NCBI RefSeq assembly: GCF_003610895.1
Contig: NZ_MCAS01000019.1
Location: 1 to 64,000 of the forward strand
DNA from: Paraburkholderia fungorum
GTDB taxonomy: Bacteria; Pseudomonadota; Gammaproteobacteria; Burkholderiales; Burkholderiaceae
DNA: 64,000 bases
Reading direction: 5' to 3'
A program made the translations under genes and the position numbers. Positions 1-9,077 of this stretch are shown here, piece by piece (position 1 is the first letter of the stretch; each line of letters opens with the position of its first letter). The notes under the pieces were generated by a model, which saw only the letters and a program-made list of their open reading frames with translations, had not been told where the DNA came from and ran no database searches.

Positions 1-657
1 CAGCAGAGCGTCTGGGTGATGAACTGGGACGCCCCCAGCTACCCGCCGAAGTTTCGTCAAATCAATGAGAACCTGGTGTTGCTGATTCTTGCTGGACCTG
101 AATTGAAAACCGAGCGCGAACCACTCGCGTGGATCGGTCGGGCGGCAACGGGCAATGTAAAGGATTTCGAAGCAAAGGCAGGCACGACGCGCGCTGTACA
201 GGCGTGGAAATCGACCATTGAGGTCGCAGCGCAAAACGCCGGAAGAAATCTGGATGATATTCAATACATCATCCACGATGCGGGGAAAGGCTCGGATTCG
301 GCGTCTGAACGTGTCGGTTCTCTGTCGCGTACGTTAACGGAGAACTTGCCTGAGTTCGACTATCAGAAACAGACGTTCAATACGGCGGGATTGCTTGGAG
401 ATATGGGCGCGGGTAGCGCGCTGACAAATGTGGCGCTGGCAATCGCGCGCGCAAACCATCTCGGCGGCAGCGTACTTGTTGCAGGGACAACGGATCCAGA
501 CCATCCGGTTGCGGTCGTGGTCTCACCACCGTCTAAACTCACGCCCATCGTTGCGGATCAGGACTGGTTTCGCGCCCGCGGCGAGAACAACGCTTATCTT
601 CCGTGGTGGGGGCGTCGTCATGACACGGATTATAAACAGCAGGGCTACTCGTACTAG
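1..657 (+). CDS. KAS-like (thiolase-fold) T6SS-associated protein, 5' truncated by window edge
   Basis: The reading frame is open to base 1, so only the C-terminal 218 residues are present. The segment IIHDAGKGSD followed by an ER resembles the first active-site histidine loop of ketoacyl synthases (HGTGT...D..E). The later LLGDMGAGSALTNVALAI resembles their second histidine loop (GHTLGAAG), but aspartate stands where histidine should be. The same C-terminal half is recognisable in the membrane-anchored proteins at 18334-19770 and 21818-23233. A PAAR gene starts 11 bases downstream, so the two are probably co-expressed and linked to T6SS spike assembly. I infer a degenerate, probably non-catalytic member of the thiolase fold. 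The missing N-terminus could carry membrane segments as in the paralogues. Confidence 0.6.
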   Translation, partial: QQSVWVMNWDAPSYPPKFRQINENLVLLILAGPELKTEREPLAWIGRAATGNVKDFEAKAGTTRAVQAWKSTIEVAAQNAGRNLDDIQYIIHDAGKGSDSASERVGSLSRTLTENLPEFDYQKQTFNTAGLLGDMGAGSALTNVALAIARANHLGGSVLVAGTTDPDHPVAVVVSPPSKLTPIVADQDWFRARGENNAYLPWWGRRHDTDYKQQGYSY

Positions 658-668
658 GAGCGGGTCGG

Positions 669-932
669 ATGCGCGGCATCATTCGTGTGGGGGACGCAAC
701 CAGTCATGGCGGCCGGGTGACGACTGGCAGCACAATGAGTGAGGTCATGGGCAGACCAGTCGCGCGAATCGGCGACATGTGTGTATGTCCCATCGCGGGA
801 CATCAGGCCTGCGTGATTGTGGAAGGGGATCCCAATGTGACCGTCGACGGAAAACAGGCGGCCTTTGACGGACACAAGACCTCGCGTGGCGCGACACTTA
901 TATCGTCGATGCCGACTTCGGGTATAGCGTAG
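669..932 (+). CDS. PAAR-domain T6SS spike-tip protein
   Basis: This 87-residue protein has the PAAR layout: a start with RVGDATSHGG, a central CPIAGHQACVIVEGD segment, and a closing DGHKTSRGATLISS. PAAR proteins cap the VgrG trimer with a zinc-stabilised cone. The His and Cys residues (H12, C37, C39, H44) are candidate metal ligands. A purine-rich GGAGCG lies just before the ATG. It follows the KAS-like gene by 11 bases, so the pair probably forms one unit. No toxin domain is attached, so any cargo must bind non-covalently or through VgrG. It differs in sequence from the PAAR gene at 18077-18337, so it is not a recent copy of it. Confidence 0.88.
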   Translation: MRGIIRVGDATSHGGRVTTGSTMSEVMGRPVARIGDMCVCPIAGHQACVIVEGDPNVTVDGKQAAFDGHKTSRGATLISSMPTSGIA

Positions 933-1073
933 AAACCGACAATCCTGAGCGTCATTGTCTGCGCCTCTTCCGCACATCTTCTGCCTGCTACCCGGGCTCA
1001 GTCCAGTCGAGCCTTGAGCACATAGCACAATAAGCGAGTTCATGAGCTGACCAGTTACGCGAAAGTTTGACTT

Positions 1074-1430
1074 TCAGTCCTGGTAATCGGAGTACTTACG
1101 CGAATCTCCCCGAACCTTGTCAGCGGGATACTTCGTCCGATTGATATCCATCTTTTCCAAACAGGCCTGAAACAGATCGACATCAAGCTTGTCTGCCAGG
1201 CGAACGAGGTACAGCAACACATCCGCCATTTCGTGGCGAATGGCGGTTTGCTTGTCTTCATCCAGCTCGCTCTTGCCTCCGGTGGTTAACCACTGAAACG
1301 GCTCCAGTAGCTCACTCGCCTCGACGCTCAATGCCGTCGCCAGATTCTTCGGCGTGTGAAACTTGTCCCAGTCACGTTCATCCGCAAACTGACGAACGAG
1401 GTCGCGCAAGCTGGCAAGATCGCTTTGCAT
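1074..1430 (-). CDS. MazG-type nucleotide pyrophosphohydrolase
   Basis: The 118-residue protein is a single MazG-like domain of the short iMazG/RS21-C6 (dCTPase-like) type. The Mg-binding signature is visible as VEASELLEPFQW followed about 25 residues later by HEMADVLLYLVRLAD, which gives the EXXE and EXXD motifs. Such enzymes hydrolyse (deoxy)nucleoside triphosphates to monophosphates and pyrophosphate, as house-cleaning or stress enzymes. The frame runs further upstream, but the ATG at 1430 gives the usual length, with a weak AAGAGA upstream. It lies downstream of the effector genes on the same strand but 160 bases away, so it need not belong to the T6SS unit. Confidence 0.87.
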   Translation of the reverse strand: MQSDLASLRDLVRQFADERDWDKFHTPKNLATALSVEASELLEPFQWLTTGGKSELDEDKQTAIRHEMADVLLYLVRLADKLDVDLFQACLEKMDINRTKYPADKVRGDSRKYSDYQD

Positions 1431-1596
1431 TTCAAAATCTCTTCGGGCGATGTCTTTCTCAGACGGTTGGAGGCAACTAATCGGATCGGTCTTACGGCAG
1501 GGGGCAGGGCATTCGAGGCGTCTCCGCTCGAATAGGTTGTGTCGTCCTCCCCTCAATGAACGGTGATGACTAAGAGGGGAGGGTTTGACGCCCGCG

Positions 1597-2547
1597 CTAC
1601 ATCGCTTTCCAAAGCTCCGGAGGATTCGACCGCGCATCCTTTGCACAAGAATCGCCAGGATCGACCACACACACGTCCTCAATACTCTTTGGCCAGACCG
1701 GAATTCTGCAGCCACGCATCGCGAACCATCGCGCAAAGGAGAACAGCAGAAGGGCAGGCGACAACAGTATCTGCACAAAAGTCTGACCGGGCAAATTCAA
1801 GGCGAGTCGCAACAAACCAAATCGCCATGTCTCACGCCGATCGGAAATGGGTAGATACGCCGGCGTACACGGTATGATCGCCGCCGCACCATCCTCCATA
1901 TATCGCCGGACATATTCCCAATACCGGTAAAGCTCTTCTTTCACCGGCCACGCCAGCGCAAAACAGAATGTCTCGACCACGGTTACGCCATCGTCATCGA
2001 GAACATGTCCGCGCACATCCCATGTCTGAATGCCAAACGGGCGATTACCCCGGCCTAGAGCGAAGAAAACCTTATCCCATGGAACGGACAGCACGGTTCC
2101 GTCCAGCCGGAACACATGTACCACCCGACGCTCCCGGTCGAGGCGAATCGGGTAGTGCGTGTATCGAAAGCACTCCCTGGAAATGAGCCAGAGGAAAACT
2201 GCAATCAGACAGATGCCTAGCAGCAACGGAATCGCGCCAAAGACAAGGTTTCCGGGGCGATCGGCGGGATTGCCCAGCAATCCATCGACAAAGAAGATGT
2301 CCGCGCCGATTCCCGCTATGAATAGGCAAATGACGGTCAAGATACCCGCCACCAACGTCAATGCGCCTTTCCAGCCGTAGTACTTATCCGTGACTTCCAG
2401 GTAGCGGCTATTTATCCTGATCGTGGAGCTGAAATAATTCGGCGAAACGTCCAGGCGCTTCGCGGGATCGAGGCGGTTCTGACGCTCTTCGTCCGTGAGC
2501 GGGCGATTGACTTTGTACTTATTGATGAGGCCGGTGTACTCCATCAT
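1597..2547 (-). CDS. DUF6708-like membrane protein, candidate immunity protein for the VasX-like effector
   Basis: This 316-residue protein starts at 2547, where its ATG overlaps the stop of the upstream effector gene (TAATG), so the two are translationally coupled. Two hydrophobic segments lie around residues 55-80 and 95-120, with a third near residues 265-290; between them is a soluble domain rich in Arg and Trp. The N-terminal MEYTGLINKYKVNRPL region recalls the DUF6708 family, which I recognise from memory as a recurrent partner of Burkholderia T6SS effectors. A membrane protein directly behind a pore-forming effector fits the usual layout of an inner-membrane immunity protein. That role is inferred from position and topology. 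Confidence 0.65.
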   Translation of the reverse strand: MMEYTGLINKYKVNRPLTDEERQNRLDPAKRLDVSPNYFSSTIRINSRYLEVTDKYYGWKGALTLVAGILTVICLFIAGIGADIFFVDGLLGNPADRPGNLVFGAIPLLLGICLIAVFLWLISRECFRYTHYPIRLDRERRVVHVFRLDGTVLSVPWDKVFFALGRGNRPFGIQTWDVRGHVLDDDGVTVVETFCFALAWPVKEELYRYWEYVRRYMEDGAAAIIPCTPAYLPISDRRETWRFGLLRLALNLPGQTFVQILLSPALLLFSFARWFAMRGCRIPVWPKSIEDVCVVDPGDSCAKDARSNPPELWKAM

Positions 2548-5318
2548 TAACCTTTCGTTGCCACGTCCAGTTGCTGCATTTCTATCTCCATGGTTTGATA
2601 CTTGCCCTGCTTTGTTTTCCCCCAATACGTCAACTCCAGCCAATCCTGGATCTTGTTGTTGACGAGCAATGTCATCACGAACGCCCAGATAACCATCAGG
2701 CCGACAACCAGCAGGCCCCAGCCAGTCCAACCGATGAACAACAGCATCGTGGCGGCGGCCCCCAACAACCCGGAGACCCCGTAGGCTGCTGCAGCGCCGT
2801 TGTGACCGGCCTTATGTTCCTCGTACGCTCGCCATCCGTCCCATGCGGCCATCAATATCCCGGCCCCGACGCCCACTATGCGGCCTACCACACCGAATAT
2901 CTCAGCACCGGCTTTCATGGTTGCCTGACCGAGCCGTACGCCGGAAACCGACAACCTGGTGAGTCCGCCTTCAATGGCATCCGCCACGGCACCAAAAATT
3001 GCCAACCCCTGCGTATAGACCCGGCGCAGCATCTCATCCTTGTGTACGGTTAGCGCGTCCTCTTCCCCCTGCATGATGGAATGCATGGCCCAACCGTTCG
3101 CCAGCAAAGCCAGGACCGCGAAGGTAAAGGGGATATTCACCTTGATGCGTTCGCTTCCCCGAGCAACCGCTTCGCGGTAGTTAGCCAGATTCAGTTCGTC
3201 GACTTGCTCCGGCGTTCGGATGCTCTTCGCAAGCCACTTCGCCTGCTCGTCGACGCTCAGGTTCTTGGGCATGTTGCGGACTTCATCCGGGTCGATCATC
3301 AATAGCCAGGTTTTTTTGTCACTGCCCTTGGTATCGACGCCGCATATCTCCTGGCGCCGCAGTTCATCGGCAACCGCCTTTTCCATCTTGTTCGCGGGTA
3401 TCGATTTCGCCTTACCGCTCAGCTTCAGCATATTCTTGATGAGCGACGCGCGAAACGCTTTCTTCCCGCCTTCAATCGTCACCAGTACATAGGGCTTGCG
3501 CGCCATGACCCCGAGTGCGACGAGTCCGGAAAAAATTTTCTGACTCTCGCCCACCTTCTTCAAAGTCGCGGTAATGGCGCCTGAAACCACACTCGCAAGG
3601 CGGCCGATTTCGTCCTTCTGAGCTTCGAGCAGCTGATCGAAAGTCGCCTTTCCGATGCCCATCAGTTTGTCCCACGGCAGCTCTGCCCATGCCACGGAAT
3701 TTTGAGCGGCGCTCTGGATCGCTTTTGCCTGCGTATCCTGATGCAAACAAAGCGCACGCAACAGGATATTGCGCTTGTCGTTCAGATCGCCCTGAAGCCA
3801 TTCGTTATAAACATCCGCACTACATGTCTTATCCTGCGTACCGGCAATACACTGACCGAACACGATCGTGTAGACGACGCCGCTAGCTACGACTGTGCTG
3901 TCGAAATTGCAGTCGAAGTAGTTGAAGAATCGGTCACCCTTGATCAAGTCGCGATGAGCTAGCGCGAGCGGACCGATGACGTTTTGGTCGAAGGTCTGTA
4001 GCGAGGCATTGAAGCTATTCTGCCAATCGGTACGTTGCGTGTCGAAATATAGATCGTCGTACTTCTTCCATTCGTTGTCACCGGCCTTGCGTAATTGGTC
4101 CGGCGTGATGGCGCGATCCATTGCTGCCAGCGCTGAGTTGCCTGGTACCTGCATTCCTCCCATCAACCCGGCAGACATCGAGTAACCCGACTCGTCGCGC
4201 TGAGCACGCTTTTCCCGATCTTCGATGAAATCTTGCTCAGCCTGAATCCGGATCGCGTCTCGAATCTGCTCGATAACGCCGGACAAAGCAGTCTTGCGGG
4301 GCCGGTCCTTATCGTTGCGCTCGTCACGCATGAACGCCTGCATGCGTATGCGCATGAGCAGCGCCAGTTCAGCGGCAATGCCGGCGGGATCGGGGACGGC
4401 GACCATAACAGCTTCATAGGGTTTAGCCACCTGCTTTCCCCATTCCATCAAACCTTTAGCCTGATCGCCCAGAAAGTTGAGAGGTTGCTGCGAAAAGCCC
4501 AGCGCACGATCCGATATGATCGTCACTTCGGGTAGCCATGTACCGGCCATATTCTGTTTCAATTCAGCGAGGCGTGCCTGTACGTCAGCCTCCTGCTTCT
4601 GTTCAGCGTGCGCCGCAGCCCCATGCAAAGGCTGCGCCGTGCGCGCCTGCTTCATCTGTTTGAGTTGCTGCTCAAGCGCGGCGGCTTGTTTGGCGAGCGC
4701 GTCGCGAGCGTTCGTTGCTTCGGTATCCGGCTTGAGTACTTTCGTGAATTCGGCCACGTTCTTGAGCTTACTGAACGTATCCATGTGCGCAGCCGCCTTT
4801 TGTGCACGCACGTCGGCCATGTTGATGCAGCGCATGTGTCTCTTGCGATAGGCGGCTTCCGAGTGCGCAGCCAGTACATTTTCTGTCCACATTACGTCGG
4901 AAAATGCCAGCCAGATATTCCCCGCCTGGGCCGCATCCTTGACCGTGATACAGCGCGCCAGATATGGATCGGCTTTGCGGACGCAAGCTTCGTTAAAAGT
5001 TTTATCCGGAACCTGCGGCGGCACCTTCGCATGGATATCGAAATGATAGAGCAGTCCCTGACTGTTCACGATATATGCGCCCCACTCGCCTCTGACTTCG
5101 TCAAACACGTAGAGATAGCCAGGCCGCAAAATACGCAGCGTGTATTTGGCACTCTCGCCGGGTAAAGCCACCTTGCCGGCATTGAACGGAGCAACGATGT
5201 CCGGCGCCTTCCCTCCGAGGTCGGTACGCGCCACAGCGTAGCGCAGCGGAAGAATCGGCAAGCCGCTTCTGTCGCAGAACGGACAGGTTTGGACCGGCGG
5301 GGTGGTGGCGGCAGTCAT
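2547..5318 (-). CDS. VasX-like pore-forming T6SS effector (BTH_I2691-like)
   Basis: The 923-residue protein opens with CPFCDRSGLPILPLRYAVAR, the hallmark of the VasX N-terminal region found in T6SS colicin-like effectors. Residues up to about 170 form that export/adaptor-binding region. A Gln/Lys/Ala-rich coiled-coil-like stretch follows near residues 195-250. The C-terminal third has hydrophobic segments near residues 715-740, 800-825 and 840-890, which fits insertion into a target cell membrane. It overlaps the DUF4123 adaptor gene by 4 bases (ATGA) and the downstream membrane protein by one base, so adaptor, effector and candidate immunity gene form one cassette delivered by the VgrG at 6189-9029. 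Pore formation is inferred from family and hydrophobicity. Confidence 0.8.
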   Translation of the reverse strand: MTAATTPPVQTCPFCDRSGLPILPLRYAVARTDLGGKAPDIVAPFNAGKVALPGESAKYTLRILRPGYLYVFDEVRGEWGAYIVNSQGLLYHFDIHAKVPPQVPDKTFNEACVRKADPYLARCITVKDAAQAGNIWLAFSDVMWTENVLAAHSEAAYRKRHMRCINMADVRAQKAAAHMDTFSKLKNVAEFTKVLKPDTEATNARDALAKQAAALEQQLKQMKQARTAQPLHGAAAHAEQKQEADVQARLAELKQNMAGTWLPEVTIISDRALGFSQQPLNFLGDQAKGLMEWGKQVAKPYEAVMVAVPDPAGIAAELALLMRIRMQAFMRDERNDKDRPRKTALSGVIEQIRDAIRIQAEQDFIEDREKRAQRDESGYSMSAGLMGGMQVPGNSALAAMDRAITPDQLRKAGDNEWKKYDDLYFDTQRTDWQNSFNASLQTFDQNVIGPLALAHRDLIKGDRFFNYFDCNFDSTVVASGVVYTIVFGQCIAGTQDKTCSADVYNEWLQGDLNDKRNILLRALCLHQDTQAKAIQSAAQNSVAWAELPWDKLMGIGKATFDQLLEAQKDEIGRLASVVSGAITATLKKVGESQKIFSGLVALGVMARKPYVLVTIEGGKKAFRASLIKNMLKLSGKAKSIPANKMEKAVADELRRQEICGVDTKGSDKKTWLLMIDPDEVRNMPKNLSVDEQAKWLAKSIRTPEQVDELNLANYREAVARGSERIKVNIPFTFAVLALLANGWAMHSIMQGEEDALTVHKDEMLRRVYTQGLAIFGAVADAIEGGLTRLSVSGVRLGQATMKAGAEIFGVVGRIVGVGAGILMAAWDGWRAYEEHKAGHNGAAAAYGVSGLLGAAATMLLFIGWTGWGLLVVGLMVIWAFVMTLLVNNKIQDWLELTYWGKTKQGKYQTMEIEMQQLDVATKG

Positions 5319-6199
5319 GTGCGCTCCTTCAATTGTTCTATTTCACTGCTTATACGGTGCATGGCCGCTTCGTCCAGATGACGGCAAGCGCCCACATAGG
5401 TGAGCTCCCCGCTAAGCGCGAGAGCGAGGCAGGCCCGCAATTCCTGATGGGCATGGATATCGGGATGAAAACGGACAGCCTGTTCCGCATAAAGCTGGCG
5501 ATCGCTGGATTCGCTCAAACGATGCACCGTCCACGCCCTGTCGAGAGCGGCGTCGATCCGCCGGGCGAGTGCGGCGTCATTCGGAAGATCGGGCGCATTG
5601 CGCCTCAAGCGCTTCAACGTCTCGTTGATGTCGCCGAACCTCAGCAGCGTGTCCCATTGCCGAGGAGAAAAGAGTAGCCGCGACTGGGCATCGGCGGTCT
5701 CCGGTGCGTGTTCGCGAGACTGCCAGGACCCGTCGAACACGGGCCACGTCCAGCGCTGCAGAGGGCCCAGCAAGCTTTCCCACTGCGAAGGCTCAAGGAG
5801 CCAGTCGAGATGCCACAAGACCCGCGGATCGTACAGGCGGACGATGTCGTATGCACGGCGGGCGTGATGGTATTGCGTCATCTGCCTCGCCAGATGGTCG
5901 CGCACCCTGTCCGGATCGGCTTGCGTTTGCAGCAGTGAGCAAAAATAGGGGGTGCCGCATTCTGCTTCCCAACGTTGAGCGCGGCCCGATAGATCAACGC
6001 GCGCGAGTTCGTCCATGCGGTGCAATTCGACCAGCCGGGGGAAGAGTTCGGCTTGCCCTTTGAATCGCTGAGGCACAACCGGCTCAGAGGGCAGATCGCT
6101 CCACTCGGCCTCATCCACCTGCAGAGGATTGATCAGCGCGTACGGATACGTCCGCAGGGTAGCTTCGTTTAGGGACGGCGTAACCATATCAGGACGCAT
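5315..6199 (-). CDS. DUF4123 T6SS adaptor/chaperone (Tap/TEC-like)
   Basis: This is a 294-residue DUF4123-type protein. Family members load an effector onto its cognate VgrG and are not themselves injected. It sits exactly where such adaptors sit, between vgrG and the VasX-like effector, and overlaps both. The ATG at 6199 overlaps the end of vgrG by 11 bases. An alternative ATG at 6187 follows the vgrG stop directly and would shorten the protein by four residues; neither has a good ribosome-binding site, so coupling to vgrG translation is likely. The region with the motif RRAYDIVRLYDPRVLWHL (about residues 113-130) fits the domain core. Sequence is only distantly similar to the other DUF4123 protein at 24054-24893, as expected for adaptors of different cargo. 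Confidence 0.78.
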   Translation of the reverse strand: MRPDMVTPSLNEATLRTYPYALINPLQVDEAEWSDLPSEPVVPQRFKGQAELFPRLVELHRMDELARVDLSGRAQRWEAECGTPYFCSLLQTQADPDRVRDHLARQMTQYHHARRAYDIVRLYDPRVLWHLDWLLEPSQWESLLGPLQRWTWPVFDGSWQSREHAPETADAQSRLLFSPRQWDTLLRFGDINETLKRLRRNAPDLPNDAALARRIDAALDRAWTVHRLSESSDRQLYAEQAVRFHPDIHAHQELRACLALALSGELTYVGACRHLDEAAMHRISSEIEQLKERT

Positions 6200-9029
6200 T
6201 CATGGTGCCGGCGCCGATCGCGTCGGCACCACGGGCTTTGAACTCGCAAAGCTTGGGTTCGCTTCGCGCCAGTTCGGCCTGGGCTTGCGCGCTTTTCGGT
6301 CCGGTGAGCGTGTGGCTTGCAGCATGAAACTCGACGGTGCCAGGCGCCCCCACCTCAATGCCATTGCCCTCCATTTTCAGATACGCTTTGGCGGCATTGA
6401 GCAACACGCGTTTCGGCGCTTGCAGGCTAACACCGGACTGCGCGCTGGCCAGCGTCACGGCCTTCTGTGCCGAAGCGCTAAGCGTCCCGCCGTTCTGCGC
6501 CTGCACGCTCACCGAACCCGTCGCGGCATGCAGCGCGATGCCTTGGCCGGAGACCGGCCGCCCGGTGCCGGCTATGCCTTGTGTATAGAGCGCGATGCCC
6601 TGATTGGCGACCACGCTGGTCTTGCCTTTCGCCGTCAGTTGCAAATCTTGTCCCGCGCTGAGCACAGTCTCCGTGCCCGACACCCACACGTGACTCTTCG
6701 CGGACACTGCTGCGACGCCTTGCTCGCCATGAGCAAGCAGATGCGGACGACTCCATGCAATGGCGCTCCCGCTGCCGCCGCCCTCGCCCGCGGCGCCGCT
6801 TTGCCGCACACCGCCGAGAGCATCGTGACTTTGCGCAATACCCTTGGCCGCGGCCAATTGCGACGTCTGACCGGACGCAGCACTTTGCGTCGCGGTATCC
6901 GCCGCGCTGGGTGTCGCAGCCGAAGAGGGCGCTGCTCCCAACTCTGCCTGATCCGTGAGCGCGGTATCGGCAAGACGCTGCACTAGCTGCTGACTCTGCA
7001 CAAGCACCTGACTGGACGCCACGGCGTCCATCTGGCTCACGCCTGGTGCAGAGCTGATCAACATGCCTGAGCCGCCGCGCAGCGCACCGGCACCGTCGGT
7101 CTTCAATTCGGCGCCGTACCCGCGATCGGCCTGCCGCTGGTTGTCCTGGATCTGCTTGATATGTCCAAGCGTCAGGCCGCTGTTGTGATCGGTCGTGTAC
7201 AGATGCGCAGCGGACTGGCCTGCCGAGTCGTCGAGGAGAAACTGACGATAGCCCCCCGTGCCCTGCTGGCTCAAACTCATGTTCTGCGTCTTGAAGCCGG
7301 TCAGCGCAGCCGGATGCCCATTGCCCGCAAACCAGGCCGCGGCGTTGCCCGTACTGCTGCTCGGGCCGCCGGCCTGGGCATTGTGCTGGGCATCGGCATT
7401 GCCTTGGCCGTTGTAGAGCGCCGCTACCGCAACCGGGCGGTCGGGCTGACCCTCCAGCCATTCGGTCCACACCTCTTGCCCAACACGCGGGACATTCACC
7501 CCGCCCCAGTTGTCGCCGCCGATCGGGGTCAGCATCCGCGTCCAGGTGCCGGCCCCTTGATCGGCAGGCGCATTGGCCGCGTGCGGATGATCTTCACGGC
7601 TGGCGGCGTTTTGCCCTCGCTGCGCGTGGTGCTGAATCCGGATCCGGTGGTCCCGGTCGGTATGGACGGGATTGCCCGCGCCGACCGTGATCGCCGTTTG
7701 CGCGCCTTGCGCGACTGCAACGGGATGAGCGCGAGCGCCATGGCCGGCATCCGCGAGTGGACGATAACTCTGGGTGGCTGGCAGAGCGAGAAAGCGGTTT
7801 CGATAAACCGAATCGCCGTCCGTCAATGGCCGGCTGTCGTGGGTGCCGGCGTCGAGCGCTGCATGCAACGCCGTCGCCATGCCCCGCGCGCTCGTATCCA
7901 CGTCGCGCATCGGCGGTATCGTGCCGAGTCGCTGCGAGATCGCGCTATGAACATTCGCGTCGATGTTCGCGCGGGCTTCATGTTGCACACGCAGGCAGAT
8001 AAACGCATCCGATGCACTCAGCGTCGGATGCTGGCTGATCGCAAAGCGCAGGCCGGGCCGCAAATCTCTGCGGGTGCTTGCCCCTTCGCTGCGCAAGGCG
8101 GCGACCCGCTGGGCATCCAATTGCTGTTGCGCGCGCTGATCGCCGACTGAACCCGTCTGGAACGCATAGGGGCCCGCGACGTCCCGGTCCACACCAGGAA
8201 CCACGGCGCCGTTCGCCTGTGCCCCGGTAGGCCGGGTCGACAGGCTCCGGTGATCCCAACTGGCCCGCACGACACTGCCGATGCGCCAACGCCGCGCCGG
8301 CATGAAGTGTTGAATGCTCCCTTGCGGGTCGCCGTCGCTCGTCTGGTGAAAACCGATGATCTCGGGATTGTCCGGCGTGAAGCGCTGGTTCGAATCCGCC
8401 AGCACGAGCGTGTGTTTGCCGAAGCTCGAGGAATCGGCGTCTCCCTCATGCTCGAACCAATAGAAGATGCCTTCTTCCGCCCACAGACGCTCGAGGAAAT
8501 CGAAATCGGATTCACCGGCTTGCGCAGTGAGACTGCGCTTGCGGTATTTCGAACGATCACCCAATGCCCAGCGCCACGCGGGAGCCACCGCGCCGCGTGT
8601 GTGGTAGCCAAAAATCTGCTCGCTGATGTCAATAACACTCGCGTCCTGATAGTTGTAGCTGTCCACACGCTGACGCAGCAACGCGAGCCAAGGCTCCACC
8701 ACCAGGCGGTAGCGGGCCAGACCACCGTTGTAGCCGACGAGCTCCGCCGCTACGACATGGCCGTGCAATGGGCGACGCCCGTCGCTGCCCTCGGCCGCCA
8801 GCCACTCGGCCAGCACCGGAGCACCGATCAGCTGGGCGAGAGGCAAGCCGGGACGCTCGGACAGCGCGGTCACCTGGAACCGGAAACCGCCGTGGTCGAT
8901 CGCTTCCCACCCTTGCAGGCTTTCGGCCACCAGCGCCTGGGCGCCCAATGACGTGGTCAGCCACAAGAAGCGGTTCTGCTGTGACCAGCCGCTGAGCAGT
9001 GCCTGTCGAATATCCAGAGTCGTCATCAT
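6189..9029 (-). CDS. vgrG: T6SS spike protein VgrG with C-terminal DUF2345 region
   Basis: This 946-residue VgrG has the gp27-like N-terminal half (residues about 10-400, including YNYQDASVIDISEQIFGYH), then the gp5-like OB region around residues 480-550 (DNWGGVNVPRVGQEVWTEWL), and the DUF2345 repeat-rich beta-helix up to about residue 900 (QGIALHAATGSVSVQAQNGG). There is no extra toxin domain. It heads the cassette DUF4123 - VasX-like effector - DUF6708 protein and is the presumed carrier for that effector. It starts 48 bases after the second probable immunity gene, so it may be transcribed with the upstream vgrG genes. The first codons have a close partial copy at 10123 (see the scar ORF). 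Confidence 0.93.
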   Translation of the reverse strand: MMTTLDIRQALLSGWSQQNRFLWLTTSLGAQALVAESLQGWEAIDHGGFRFQVTALSERPGLPLAQLIGAPVLAEWLAAEGSDGRRPLHGHVVAAELVGYNGGLARYRLVVEPWLALLRQRVDSYNYQDASVIDISEQIFGYHTRGAVAPAWRWALGDRSKYRKRSLTAQAGESDFDFLERLWAEEGIFYWFEHEGDADSSSFGKHTLVLADSNQRFTPDNPEIIGFHQTSDGDPQGSIQHFMPARRWRIGSVVRASWDHRSLSTRPTGAQANGAVVPGVDRDVAGPYAFQTGSVGDQRAQQQLDAQRVAALRSEGASTRRDLRPGLRFAISQHPTLSASDAFICLRVQHEARANIDANVHSAISQRLGTIPPMRDVDTSARGMATALHAALDAGTHDSRPLTDGDSVYRNRFLALPATQSYRPLADAGHGARAHPVAVAQGAQTAITVGAGNPVHTDRDHRIRIQHHAQRGQNAASREDHPHAANAPADQGAGTWTRMLTPIGGDNWGGVNVPRVGQEVWTEWLEGQPDRPVAVAALYNGQGNADAQHNAQAGGPSSSTGNAAAWFAGNGHPAALTGFKTQNMSLSQQGTGGYRQFLLDDSAGQSAAHLYTTDHNSGLTLGHIKQIQDNQRQADRGYGAELKTDGAGALRGGSGMLISSAPGVSQMDAVASSQVLVQSQQLVQRLADTALTDQAELGAAPSSAATPSAADTATQSAASGQTSQLAAAKGIAQSHDALGGVRQSGAAGEGGGSGSAIAWSRPHLLAHGEQGVAAVSAKSHVWVSGTETVLSAGQDLQLTAKGKTSVVANQGIALYTQGIAGTGRPVSGQGIALHAATGSVSVQAQNGGTLSASAQKAVTLASAQSGVSLQAPKRVLLNAAKAYLKMEGNGIEVGAPGTVEFHAASHTLTGPKSAQAQAELARSEPKLCEFKARGADAIGAGTMNAS

Positions 9030-9077
9030 TTCTCAATGCCTCAAAATCACTGCGACGATACGGCCCGCAGCGAGATA

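Noticed and set aside
7161..8150. Long plus-strand open frame of 329 codons inside the vgrG region
   Set aside because: It is the antisense of vgrG. GC-rich third positions create such shadow frames; the product has no domain and is Arg/Ala-rich.
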